In this document: one piece after another, positions 13,567-24,851 of the stretch
How the letters are laid out: each line of letters begins with the position of its first letter
How positions within the stretch are numbered: the stretch's first letter is position 1
Source of the DNA: Theocolax elegans
Lineage: Eukaryota; Arthropoda; Insecta; Hymenoptera; Cerocephalidae
Assembly (NCBI GenBank): GCA_026168455.1
Contig: CM047427.1
Span: 43,248,846-43,312,845, forward strand
DNA: 64,000 nucleotides
Direction: 5' to 3'
Made by a program: the position numbers and the translations under genes
The notes under the pieces: generated by a model
Seen by the model: only the letters and a program-made list of their open reading frames with translations
Told to the model about the DNA's origin: nothing
The model's database searches: none

Positions 13567-14488
13567 AGCGAGGTATCTGTTGCTAGTTTATTAATTAATG
13601 GGAAAACTGTGCATAGTACATTTAAGTTACCGTTAAATATTAATGAACAATCAAGATGTCATATAGATCCTAATTCAAAATATGGTACTTATTTAAACAA
13701 TATTAAAATTATAATTTGGGATGAAATATCAATGGTTTCAAGGTACGCTTTTGAAACAATTGATAAATTTTTTAGAGATGCATGTAAAAATGATCTTCCT
13801 TTTGGAGGAAAAGTTATCGTAACTTCTGGTGACTTTAAACAAACACTACCAATAGTATCACATGGGAATAGAACTAAAATTATTGAAACTTGTGTTAAAA
13901 GAAGTTTATTATGGCAATATTTTTCGAAGTTGTCATTAACTGAAAATTTAAGATTACAAACGCCAGACAATAGTTTTAAAAATTGGTTACTCGAAATAGG
14001 AGAGAATAAAAATTTGTCAAACTATGAATTACAAGACAACGTTAAAGAAATACCAACACAATTTATTCGTGATAATGATTTAATAACAGAAATATTTGGA
14101 AATAAGATATATCCTAATGACCCAACATTAAAAAATAAAGTCATATTAGCCCCTTTAAATTCTTATGTATTAAAAATTAATGAAGATATAGTCGAAAAGA
14201 TTGATGGAAATAATAATGTATTCTATAGCAATGATAGATTTGAAAGTGATGTTACTGATAGGTTAACATAATCAATCACAACTAAATTTTTAAGTTAGTT
14301 GTTTAAGAAATTTAGACGGCGGGCTTTGTAACGGCCCCAGAATGATGATCAAAGACATTAAGCAATATATTATTTCAGTAGAAATCATTACAGGTAAAAA
14401 TGCTGGCAAGATAGTATAATTACCACGTATTGATTTATATCTATCATTAGAAGAAATCCCTTTTCATATGGTAAGGAGACAGTTACAA
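13567..14488 (+). pseudogene. Helitron Pif1-like helicase remnant (plus strand)
   Basis: The open frame to 14271 reads as the middle of a Helitron/Pif1 SF1B helicase: a HSTFKLPLN segment, motif II with Trp-Asp-Glu at 13717-13725 (IIWDEISM), motif III-like SGDFKQ, and LTENLRL. The Walker A motif and everything N-terminal to it, including the HUH Rep domain, are missing. After the stop at 14272 the family's C-terminal sequence continues in broken form: LCNG at about 14323, then VEIITGKNAGKIV with an in-frame stop, then LPRID and HMVRRQ near 14485. There the similarity ends in unrelated sequence. The family unwinds DNA during rolling-circle-like transposition. This copy is dead. It is convergent with a second, longer Helitron remnant at 15256-17640. 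Confidence 0.85.
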
Positions 14489-15255
14489 AAATATATTTAC
14501 AAAAATATATTTTTCATTCAAATTGTTTTTTATTTAAAGTGCAAAATACTTAAAGTAAAATTTCAATTAAACCTGGCTGTTACACCCCCCGGTATTGTTT
14601 ATCCATGCAATGTCTTACCACCAATTATTTTTCATCAATTTAATAAATGTCCAAGCAAGTAAAGGATGCCAAAAAATTCTCCCCGTGTTCTAATGTCATT
14701 GTCTTTACCGTATCTTTATTGAATATTTATTTGTTTTTACAATTGTTTCAACTGACTTGATCGAATATTAACCATTAAAAATTAATATTATACGACAAAT
14801 AAAGCAGAAAGATCAACTATGATTATTGTAACTCATCTCATTGCACACGTGAACGAGCCCGAAATAAAGCTTTAGAACTATCTTAGTTTTAAAACTTTAA
14901 TGCAGATACATTTTTTAAAGACAGTCGCGAAATACGACAGTAGCGGAAAGCACGTGGCAGTAGCACTACGTACAGTTTACAATAAGTATATCGAAGAAAA
15001 GCTATAGTGTAGTGAAGTCAGTTTCGAGGATATGTTAGTTTACCAGAAAGCCTTTGTCCTTCACTAAACTTTATCAGTATTCAGTTTATAGTACACGTTA
15101 ATCTCAGACTGATATTTCAGACGGTCATATCGCTAGATATCGCAGTTGTAGGTATATTGTTATATTGTTAGATATTTTAGCATGCTGTAATTTAAATAGT
15201 TTGATGGATATTCGTATTAGAAAATAATATTTTTTTTAAATGTCGAATCGAATTA
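14489..15255. other. Spacer between two Helitron remnants
   Basis: Noncoding, AT-rich sequence. I looked for a Helitron 3' end (short hairpin followed by CTRR) belonging to either neighbouring remnant and could not identify one with confidence. Confidence 0.5.
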
Positions 15256-17640
15256 TTATAAAACTTCCGGATAAATAACATTTTTAGTAGTTTTTGTGGG
15301 TGAAGTTATTAAAATGAATTGATTCTTTGGGTTTCCAGTACGTGAAAATGCAACATATAGTTGCCCGTGTGAGAAACATTCTGACCGTAAATCAATTCCG
15401 ACGTAATTATAATTTTGACCTTGGGATTTATTGATACTAATTGCAAATGAAAGTTTTATGGGAAATTGTAAACGTTTAAATTGAAACGGCAAATCTGTAG
15501 GGATCATTGGAATGCGCGGAATAAAAGCAGACTCTCCAGCAGCAGGACCAGTCAATATGATGGCTTCAATAATGTTATTACGCATCACTTTGAATTGTAA
15601 TCTAGTACCATTACATAAATTAGAAGGTTGAAGATTGCGTAGTAATATTATTGGAGTTCGTATTTTAAGTTTTAAATTATGTGGAGGAAATCCTGCCGGA
15701 TGTAATGAATTAAGAAATTCTTGAGAATAATGTACAACGTCTTCAGTATTGACAATTGTATCAATAGATAAATATTCTTTTATATCACCATTAAATTTAC
15801 CTAAAATATAATGATTAATTTCTTCAGCAAGAGCATTTCGTGGTGAAATAATTGCTCTTTCACACAACCAAAGATAAGACTTCTGTAATAAATTTTCAAT
15901 ATCAGGATAAACTTTCGATATAAGATCATCCAGAGTTGAAACAACTTGACCAAGATTATCTTCAATGTGAATGTAACTATTATTATTATCTATAGTACCA
16001 TTTCCCATTTTTAATAATTGCTCGGAAAAGTCCGGGTTACCCCCACCAAGATACGCTCTCATATTTGTGCGCAAATGTAAAGTTTCAACATTATTCCATA
16101 TTTAAACATGCTTTAACAATATCAGCTCTTGTTCCTTTTGTTATAACTGGTAAAGTCTTACGAAAATCGCCAGAAGAAATAAATGTTACACCACCCATTA
16201 ACAAATAAACAGATCTGAGATCCCGTAAAGTTTTATCAATAGCTTCTATATGTGCTCTATGAGTCATAGTACATTCATCCCATACAATAAGGATCGTTTC
16301 TTGGAGAATTTGGCCTAAAGGATCATTTTTACGAATGGAACATACAAAATCTTGATCACAAAATACATTCAATGGTAACTTGAAAGTCGAATGCGCTGTT
16401 CTACCGCCTTCAAGAAGAGTTGCAGCAATGACAGAAGATGCAACAGCTACGGCTATATTACCCGTTGATCGTATTTTGTCCAATAATAAATTAATTAAAA
16501 ATGTTTTACCCGTTCCACCAGGGGCATCAATAAAAAAAACTTTTCTACATGTGTTAGCAGCACTATTGATAATAGCATCATATGCGTATTTTTGATCAGG
16601 TACTAATTTAGATAAATTAACTTAAACATTATTTATTAAGGCATCGATATTGAAGTGTGTAAAAGCTTCTGTGAAAGAACTATTAGAAGGTTGTTCTTCA
16701 CGAACTGGAGATTGCATTCCAAATTCCTGTAGACATTTTTCAGAAAGTTTCACAACTCTATCTTCTATTTCAATTAAACCTTGATTAAAAATATTATCAG
16801 AGTAAGTTAACGTGATATCGTTATTACGTTGACGTTCTTTGTGAAGAATATCTTCACATAAATCTTTTTGAAACCTTTCCCATAATAAAATAGGTTGAGA
16901 TGGTTGACAAAACACTAAAATAATAGCAAATCAGTCCCTCATCTTTGAAGATGTTTGTGATATTGCAGCATCAGCTAATGTGTTTTTCCATTGGTCATCA
17001 TTTTCTAATAGTCCGAGCGCTTGACATGCTGCTTTAAAAATGGGATATATTACACTATTAACTGTTATAAGTGATTCAAATGAAGTTGGTCCACGAATAT
17101 GGTGTAATAACCTTAGGTGTAACATCCTTAGGTGAAAGCATTCGACTTGATTAGGATGAACTGTGTAAACTCTACCTAAAGCAGCATCTTTTTTAATACC
17201 AGGATATCCTTCAACGTCTTGGCCACGTTTCCTTCTAGAAAATTTGTTATTATTCCATACATAATATGTAGGAACCTCGTGATATAGTAATGTTTTAGCA
17301 AAATCATTCGAAGAAGCCAAATCAAAGAAAGCAGTGAGTGTTGTACTCCGCGGATGTTCAAGGACTTGTTGAATGGTATCTTCAGTAAAATAAACACGTT
17401 GACAATTTTCTAAATGAACAGCTAAATGTACTACAGCTGGATACCTTTCATGTATTGGAAAGTCGAAAAACCTTCACATTGCTTCTGAAGTGCATATGTA
17501 ACGACCATTGATATACTTACTAATTTCATCATTATTATTGATAGAAAATGTTGCTTCATCTATACTCTTATTTATATATTTGCATATGTATTTTATGGCT
17601 TGCACTGAATGGCAGTATTCAACATTAATATTTTTTTAGT
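15256..17640 (-). pseudogene. Helitron helicase remnant (minus strand)
   Basis: Reading from 17640 down, the protein contains: an YICKYINK segment of the Helitron replication/helicase linker; GRYICTSEA and FPIHERYPAVVHLAVHLEN; TLTAFFDLA; ILVFCQPSQP; Walker A GGTGKT at 16502-16519; motif II VWDE near 16280; SSGDF; ETLHLRTNM; LCNGTRL; INKSQGQ; QLYVAFSRTGNP; and a natural-looking C-terminus ending NVIYPEVL with TAA at 15256. Breaks: a stop where related proteins have Trp (TCA on plus at 17473-17475), an in-frame TGA at 16931-16933, an in-frame TAA at 16622-16624 and a frameshift near 16100. The N-terminal Rep nuclease (two-His motif) is absent from the visible frame. It is a decayed, 5'-truncated autonomous Helitron. 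The close match of order and motifs to the family makes the assignment firm; activity is excluded by the breaks. Confidence 0.92.
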
Positions 17641-18489
17641 ATCACGAAATTGAGTCAAAGTTTTTAAAAAAAATCAACGCCTGTTTATTTCTTATGAAAA
17701 GATAAATATTCGGGCACATTTTTAATTCTGGAGGTACGGGGTTGCACAACTTAATTTTTTAACTTTTATTTTTTATGTAAAAATATTTTTATCGGCCAAA
17801 TTTATTGGATAATTGGCATGTTAGATAGATAATAACAGATTATTGTTCACCTGTTTAGAGATTCATAGAAAACAGTAATTTAAAAAAATTTAATACAACA
17901 GTCTCTGTAAAATATGTGGTAATTCTTTATTAAAGCTTCTATTGAATTGAGTCCGTCGTGTAAATTAGATTTCATGATCAACTATACCTGCGTCAGTGTC
18001 GCAGCGCAATCTGGATCTTGGCTCACTTGAAGTCACGCCGCAGAGGTCCGTTTACGGTTTAAACACAATATACATTTTTTATATTATATAAGTTAAATAA
18101 CATAATTGCAATAATAACAAATTATAATTATGTAAAAAGCTTGTCCCGATTGGACATTTAGTCGCTTACGCCTGCAAAACAACGCTCGGAATTGAGAGAG
18201 CGACCTGCTCCTTTCGCGACCGGTAGTCGTCTCCTTTATCGCTACATATTTGCGTGTCTCACGCCATCGATTATCCCCACCATCTCATATACGTGTGTAC
18301 CGTTACAAATATCATATTGAATTGCTTATTTGACTCTTTAGTCATATTATAAGTAAAACAAATAAATAAAATATTACTTATGTCAACTGTAGTATAACTT
18401 AATTAATTAATATTTTTATCGGTCTTACAGTCAATAACAAATTAAATATATGGGCAGTCAGATTGCCCCTACTTATAATCACCTTTTCT
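17641..18489. other. Noncoding spacer, partly GC-richer
   Basis: AT-rich with a GC-richer stretch at about 17990-18300. Possible upstream region of the Penelope-like element that follows, but I see no terminal repeat, ribozyme core or promoter I can defend. Confidence 0.4.
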
Positions 18490-21171
18490 ACTCAATTGCA
18501 GAAGTCACGAGGTTATCCCTAATCATATAAAGAACTCGTTTAAAAATTTGAACAACATTTCGTTTTATAGTAATTCTTGTAAATCATTTCTTAAAGTACA
18601 TACAAACTCTCAATCTTTGCGTATTCTAAAATTAGAAATTAATGACATTCATGTGCACTTGAATTATTTATACACATCATTAAATAAATTAAAGAATACA
18701 CGGAAAAAAATGTCTAACCTTTGGAGTACGAAGCGCTCCATACTAATACAGTTAACGTTTCGTATCCCGCTACAGATTGTACACTAACTTTTCAAGTGTT
18801 TGTTATACATAGAAGTAGAGTAACGCCTTTATAAAAATAAGCTAAAGATGCCGAACTCTTGTAGTAGCGCCGCTATAGACGGAGAGTATACGCTCGCACC
18901 ACCTTCAGTTGTAAGGCTCATACCCCTCTGCGGTATATGGCGCTTACAAACGTCATAATAATTGTATTAAATTAAATAAAAAATATGAGTTACTTATAAA
19001 GTGTTAATTAAATAATGACAATACAAAACTACAAAAGTTTATTGTCAACTTATATATCTTTTGTATTATTATAAATAAATATAACACTCATTTTAAATGC
19101 TGTCTCAACCGTCTATTCGAATTGCATACTCCATAGACCTATGGAGTATAGGTCCTTTACAAATGAAGGTAGTACTGTTGTTTACCTTAGACGTGCGGCG
19201 GCATTACATTCGCGGTACTGTTTGTATACAGTGAAGGTTTAAATGCGTAACGTTGAAAGTAATAAATGTAATATACTTCTAACGTTACGATTTCATACGC
19301 GCACGGTTTAAATTGATGTTCTGTGAAAGTAATAGAATGTCTACGCTGTAGGAGGAAGAAGTCCTGTACCTCAGACGTTAGACATTTTTTTTCGTGTAGG
19401 ATTAAGAATAGTTTAATATCGGAAAATATTTTAGATGATTTTTTCAAATTTACCGAAATGAAATGTAAAAAAGTTTATGAAAAAATTTCAAGATTACTAG
19501 AGAAAAAATTATTAAATCTAATTAAATTTAACAAAACTAATGAATATAATAAGCATAAAAGTCAATGGAGTAAAAATTTAACGGATATTGATATTCCTAA
19601 TGAAGTGATAAATGTAGTGTCTTTAGGGAGAAAGTTTAATTGTAATTGGAAATTTTCTAATAAAGATGTAGTAAACATAATAAATAACGTAGAAAACAGC
19701 TTAGAGAACACTGACATAAATTCTGATATAAAAAATGAAATAAGAGAAACTATTGTAAAAAATATTAAATTTGAAACAAAACATTCAAAACACATAACTT
19801 ACAATAATCGCGAAATGAATAATGAGTTAATAGCTACAAAAAGATTTTTGATAGACAATCCAGACATATTTTTCACAAATTCTGATAAAGGTAATTTAAC
19901 TGTTTGTTTAAATAAAAATGACTATTTAGATAAAATGACTAATTTATTAAGTGATAAGAATACATATATTCCTCAAAATAAGAACCCGTTGAAAAAACTA
20001 CAATCTGATGTTTATGCAATTTTGAAAAATTTAAATAATAATGAATGCTTAACAAGAGTCTATCACAAAAATTTTTTAACTCAAACCAATACGTTGTTAG
20101 CAAAAGCATATGGACTTCCAAAAATACATAAAATAAATTTTCCTTTAAGACCGATTATTTCCACAATTAATAGTCCAACACATTTTTTAGCTAAAATAAT
20201 TTATAATGAGATTAAAAATATCATACCTAAACCAAAATCTCACATAAATAACAGTTTTGAATTAAAAGGAAAATTAAAAAATATTATTATACCAGCTGAT
20301 TATATTATGTTGTCTTTAGACGTCAGCTCTTTATTTACTAACATTCCGTGTAATGAAATCCTTGACAGTCTTGATAGGCGATTTAATTTTATACATAATA
20401 AATGTAAGATACCATTTGATGAAATTCGCAATATCATACGTTTTTTGTTTGACAATACTTTCTTTACGTTTAATAATAAAATATATAAACAAATTTTTGG
20501 TTCGCCAATGGGTTCACCAATATCACCATTATTTGCGGATTTAGTGATGGATGATCTGGAAACTCATTGTTTATTAGAATTAAAAGAAAAATTTAATTGT
20601 TATCCGATTTTTTACTTTAGATATGTTGACGATACTATTTTATGTATACACAAAGATCATGTAAATTTAGTTCTCAATGTTTTTAATAATTATAATGAAC
20701 GTTTAAAATTTACACATGAGATAGAAACAAATAATTGTATAAATTTTCTAGATATTTTATTTATTAAAAAGAATAATAATATTTTTACGATTTGGTTTAG
20801 AAAAACATAAAATTATACTAGGTTATTGAGTTTTAAATCTAATCATACTGTTCAACAGAAGCGCAATATTGTGTATAATTTAATAGACAGAGCGTTAAAA
20901 TTGTCTCACCAACAATTTCATAAAGATAATATGAATATAGTTAAGGAATTACTGAGAACGAATGACTATCCGTTGAAATTTATTAACTCGGCTATTGAAA
21001 ATAGATTAAGAAAGATAAAATATGAAAATAACAACAAATTTATGAAAAAGCGACCTACACTATGTACAATATCACTACCGTATAACAGAGATTTTTATAA
21101 TAAATGTTCAAAAATGTTAAAAAAATACAATATAAATATTTGTCCGGTAATGTGCAAAAAATTAGTTAATG
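18490..21171 (+). pseudogene. Penelope-like element ORF (reverse transcriptase)
   Basis: A Penelope-like element (PLE) reading frame. The N-terminal part at about 18490-18697 reads EVIPNHIKNSFKNL and then KLEINDIHVHL. It continues after a MITE insertion (18699-19396); skipping the insert and one TA restores the frame. RT core motifs follow: TNSDKGNLTV, AKAYGLPKIHK with LRPIIS, LSLDVSSLFTNIP near 20310, FGSPMGSPISPLFADL near 20500, and the catalytic YVDD at 20622-20633. One in-frame TAA interrupts it at 20808-20810, after which the frame continues with the PLE linker (QQKRNIVYNLIDRALKLSHQQFH). The C-terminal GIY-YIG endonuclease is missing because the element ends at about 21172, where a minus-strand DDE transposon begins. 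PLEs copy themselves by target-primed reverse transcription and are common in arthropods. Catalytic RT residues are intact, but the copy is interrupted and truncated. Confidence 0.93.
18699..19396. mobile_element. 698-bp MITE with TA target duplication
   Basis: Terminal inverted repeats CACGGAAAAAAATGTCTAAC (18699-18718) and its complement at 19377-19396 match at 19 of 20 positions. Both sides carry TA (18697-18698 and 19397-19398), the target of Tc1/mariner (IS630) transposases. Removing the insert rejoins the Penelope reading frame (LNKLKN followed by RIKNSLISENIL), which proves insertion after the PLE. No transposase is encoded, so it is non-autonomous. Internally there is a perfect hairpin, actccata/tatggagt, near 19130-19150. 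Confidence 0.88.
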
Positions 21172-21527
21172 TTATAACTTTGCACTGCAAACTGGTTCCT
21201 TTTTAAAATAGAAACTGAAATCTACTGGAGTTTCAAATGTTGCAGGTTTTTCAGTTACGTACCCATTTTTGTACCATGCGTATTTAAAAACATTTTGGAA
21301 TCTAGGTGAAGAAAATTTGTTATGTGTTACCGATTGGATGTTGATTATATTATGTTTTTCGTGTAAGTTGACATCGTAATCCATAGGAAGTGTTATTTCA
21401 GATAATTTTCTTATAAAGTTCTTCTATAATCTAAATCCATATACATAAAGAGGCTGTATCTGACCAGTTATGCCTTCTGCTATTGTTTTCAATACGACAC
21501 TTCTATCATTTGGTATAGCTTCCTTAA
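21172..21527 (-). pseudogene. DDE (pogo-like) transposase, C-terminal part
   Basis: The minus-strand frame, read from the TTAA at 21524-21527 downward, gives KEAIPNDRSVVLK, GITGQIQPLYVYGFR with a nonsense codon just after, then FSSPRFQNVFKYAWYKNGY and a stop at 21172. It is the direct continuation of the transposase half at 24852-25982; a piggyBac-like element sits between them. The combined gene encodes a cut-and-paste DDE transposase. Related proteins carry the phrases 'SDQSGF' and 'SWSGQ'. I place it with the pogo/Tigger-like branch of Tc1/mariner from memory of those phrases; the exact family is unverified. Confidence 0.75.
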
Positions 21528-21778
21528 CCCTTTGTTGCACGGTGGTAACGTGGCTTACCAGCAACTTAACTTCAGATTTTCACAATTAAATCAAATTTAA
21601 ACGTATTTTCGTGCCGTGTTTTTTGTTCCTATACTAACTTATCAGTAAGAGAACGTAGGAAAATCGTTTATTTGCCGTAGTTGTTTATTATAATTGTCAT
21701 ATAAACAAACAAACATAAAAAAATTCATTTTTTTTTCGAAAAAATTCATTTTTGAAAAACCTAACCAGTGTAACAATT

Positions 21779-22045
21779 TGAAAATCTCTACTCGGGGATT
21801 TTTGAAGTCGCTAATTAAAAATATGAAGTCCGATTCCAAAATTTTCAATTCAAAATGGCAGATTCAAGATGGTGGTTCCGCAAATTTGAAAAATATAAAT
21901 GTATTTACTTGAAAATCTCTATTCGGAGGTTTTTGGTGTCGCTGATCACAAATGTAAAGTCAGAATTTTGAAATTTTTAATTCAAGATGGCGGATTGAAA
22001 ATGGCGGTTCTGAAATTTTGAAAATATAAGTGTACTAAATTAAAA
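21779..22045. repeat. piggyBac subterminal repeats (direct pair plus inverted copy)
   Basis: A block of about 128 bp that begins 'gaaaatctctactcggggat' near 21779 and includes 'ttcaagatgg' is repeated in the same direction from about 21911 and partly again from about 22040. An inverted version lies near the other end at about 24700-24820 ('ccatcttgaatccgccatctt'). Symmetric subterminal repeats are typical transposase-binding or structural sequences in piggyBac-group elements; a binding role here is inference. Confidence 0.7.
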
Positions 22046-22507
22046 ATCTCTATCTCAATAAAATTCGAAGTTGCTTTACAAAAATTAAATGAAGTTTAGA
22101 TTTACGTGTGAATCGTCGAAATTGTAGATTAGATTTTAAAAATTTATTTTAATTTTAAAAATTTGTCGATTTTATTCATTTACGTTTTTGATTTTTTTAT
22201 TACAAATTTAATATTAAAATTATATATAAAAATAGTAAGTTGATACATTTGAAGTAATTTTAGATTTTTCTCACATCTTCCTGTAATAAAAAAAGAATTT
22301 ACATGATAAATTTTTTTACATTCCTTAAAAATAATTTGATGAATTCTAACAATCTTTTTTCATTTTGTAGATGCCATAAGTATCAATAAAAACTAAAACT
22401 AATTTTGCATATTTACTTGTCTTCAAGAACTTATATTTTGTCTAATATAAGTAAATTTTTGCACATTGAAATTATCCAAAGTTTTACTCTTACTAAAAAT
22501 TATAAAC

Positions 22508-24191
22508 ATGGGAAGAAAAAATGTTATTACAACCGAAATTCCTAGCGATTCTGAATCAGTTGATGGTCTTCAAGATTTGATAATGAAGAAGGTTGTGAGC
22601 TGAAGTTTATTTATGGATGAAAGTGTTTTAACTGCAGACAATAAAGTTGACGAAGAAGAATCAATGGATGTAGATGACGTTGATGAATCGATTAGTCGAT
22701 CAAGATTGGATGTTATGTTTTCAAAAACTTTTGGTCCAAACGTTCCAAATACTGTGAAATCACCACTTGACATATTCTTTTGTTTCCTTCTGATCTATTA
22801 GATCATATTGTAGAAACCAATCTATACATCTCCCAAAAAAGAGTGAGCTAAATCCCATTACAAAAGAATTATAAATATTTTTAGGTATTAACATTCCAAT
22901 GGGAATCAAAAATTTACCATCTGATCGTGATTATTGGAGTGGCAATCCTCAGCTACGAGACTCTTACATGTCTTCTCTCATGACTGTCAATCGCTTTAGT
23001 TTATTTTCTGTTTCATTTGCTCATTAACTTTACGTAATTACGATAAATTATATAAGATAAGACGACTTTAAAGATAGGCTTTTGCAAACCTTCAAAGAAT
23101 GTTTCAATCCTAGTAAGTACCAGTCTGGTGACGAGTCTATGATAAAATTCAAGGGAAGAAGCGCTATGAAGCAATATATGCCAGCTAAACTTATAAACGC
23201 GGATATAAGTGCTGGACTCGTGCAGATGAGTCTGGTTATGTTTGCCAGTTTCAAATCTATACTGAAACAGCAGACAACATTGAAAAACAATTAGGAACAC
23301 GAGTTGTAAAAGACCTTACACGAGAACTTGTTGGTGGTAACTGTCACGTATATTTTTTAACAGGGGTTAAACTTCTTTTATATAAATAAATTTATAACAG
23401 GGATTAAATTTATTAACAGGGGTTCAACTTCTTTCATCATTGAAAGAAGATAACATGTATGCATGTGGCATAGTTCGGCCGAATCATTCTGGTCTAGCAA
23501 CGAATATCAGTAATAAACAATTCAAAAAAAAGATGGACGTAGGAGAGTGTGAATTCATGATTACCAAGATAGGTCTTATCTGGATCAAGTGGATAGATAA
23601 GAAACCGGTCTATTTTTTATCAAACTATCATGATGCATCTGAAGTCAGTACCGTGAATCGTAGACAAAAAGATGGTTCTCTAAAATGTGTCAATTGCCCT
23701 GTTATCTCTTCAGATTATAATAAGTATATGGGCTATGTGGATTATGCTGATCGACTTATTTCAGTTTATAAAATTGATCGTAAATCTAAACAGCGGTGGT
23801 ATAGATTATTTTGGCATTTTCTCGATCTGACAGTAAGTAATGCATACATTTTGTACAGAAAAAAGATATAAAATCCAAGTTAAATTTGAAAAAATTTTGA
23901 ATAATTTTAGTAGAACAAATGGTTGGACACAAAATTCCAGCTACCAAAAGTCGAAAGCGCAAAGCTGATACTTCGGAAGATTTTCAGTATCAAAACCCAC
24001 AAGTGTCTTTAGAGGAAAGACGTAATGAAGTAGCTCATATGCCTGTTTCTATTGACCTGCGATGTACCACTGTGTCTTTTGAAAGATAGAAATTGTTTCC
24101 AAAGTTACCTCGCTTAGGTCAAGAAGAAGGCATACCTTTTCACAACTTCATGAGTAAAATCGAAGAAAAATATACGAAAAAATATTTGTAA
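22508..24191 (+). pseudogene. piggyBac-like transposase, multiply broken
   Basis: A possible start is the ATG at 22508 (MGRKNVITTEIPSD). Recognisable blocks in order: LDHIVETNLY (~22797), FLGINIPMGIKNLPSDRDYWS (~22882), QTFKECFNPSKYQSGDESMIKFKGR (~23082, containing the region of the first catalytic Asp), GYVCQFQIYTETADNIEKQLG in another frame (~23235), then an intact 143-codon frame at 23440-23871 with MYACGIVRPNHSG, KWIDKKPVYFLSNYHD, DYNKYMGYVDYADRLISVYKIDRKSKQRWY and FWHFLDLTVSNAYILY. A lysine/arginine-rich C-terminal tail (KSRKRKADTSEDF) and a short acidic end finish near 24191. Frameshifts near 22600, 22845, 23195 and 23340 and stops destroy it. Between 23340 and 23430 a short motif with 'aacaggggtt' occurs three times. 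The family excises and reinserts DNA at TTAA without footprints. Confidence 0.9.
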
Positions 24192-24289
24192 AATTTTGAA
24201 TAAATTTATAAAAACAGCCAAAATTTTATCGAAAATTTAAAGTTACAATTTAATGATTTTTTTAGCCCAAAATTTCGTCTAATTCTTAT

Positions 24290-24600
24290 TTCTCCCATAA
24301 CTTTTGACCATATTAAAATATTTGAGCTTCCTTTTCTTTAAAACGTATCTACTCGATCTCAGCTTTCTTTTAAAATTTAGTTTATACGTACATCTTTAAT
24401 TGTTTCCGAGTTATAAGCATTCAAACTCAACGGTTTTTTCGGCAAGATTTTTCATTAGTTGCTTATATCTATCGTAAAAATGGCCATTGGACACTAAAAC
24501 TCCGGCTTTCTGCATGATTTTATAGAAATTATATTCTAGAGTTTGGTTAGCATCCGTTTTCCAGAGGGTGTGACCTCTCCTTGTTAGTACTCACCGTATT
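24290..24600. repeat. Dispersed segment shared with 42.4 kb and 54.2 kb
   Basis: The segment containing 'cgagttataagcattcaaa', 'ggccattggacac' and 'ttttccagagggtgtg' is closely matched at 42380-42598 ('cattggactctac', 'ttttccagaggatgtg') and partly at 54230-54440. Because here it is inside the piggyBac-like element, the other two copies may be internal remains of related piggyBac copies. Confidence 0.55.
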
Positions 24601-24851
24601 AGATCTATTATGAAAAACTACAAAATATAATAACTGATTTATAATCAGCAACCTCAAAAACTTCTGAGTAGTGATTTTTAAGCTTGTACATCTATAATTT
24701 TCGAATTTTCGGAACTACCATCTTGAATCCGCCATCTTGAATTGAAAATTTCGAAATTTTAACTTCAGATTTGTGATCAGGGACTCTGAAAACCCCCAAG
24801 GGAGAGTTTTTAAGTAAAGCGACAGAATAGAAAAATATGTGCAACAAAGGG

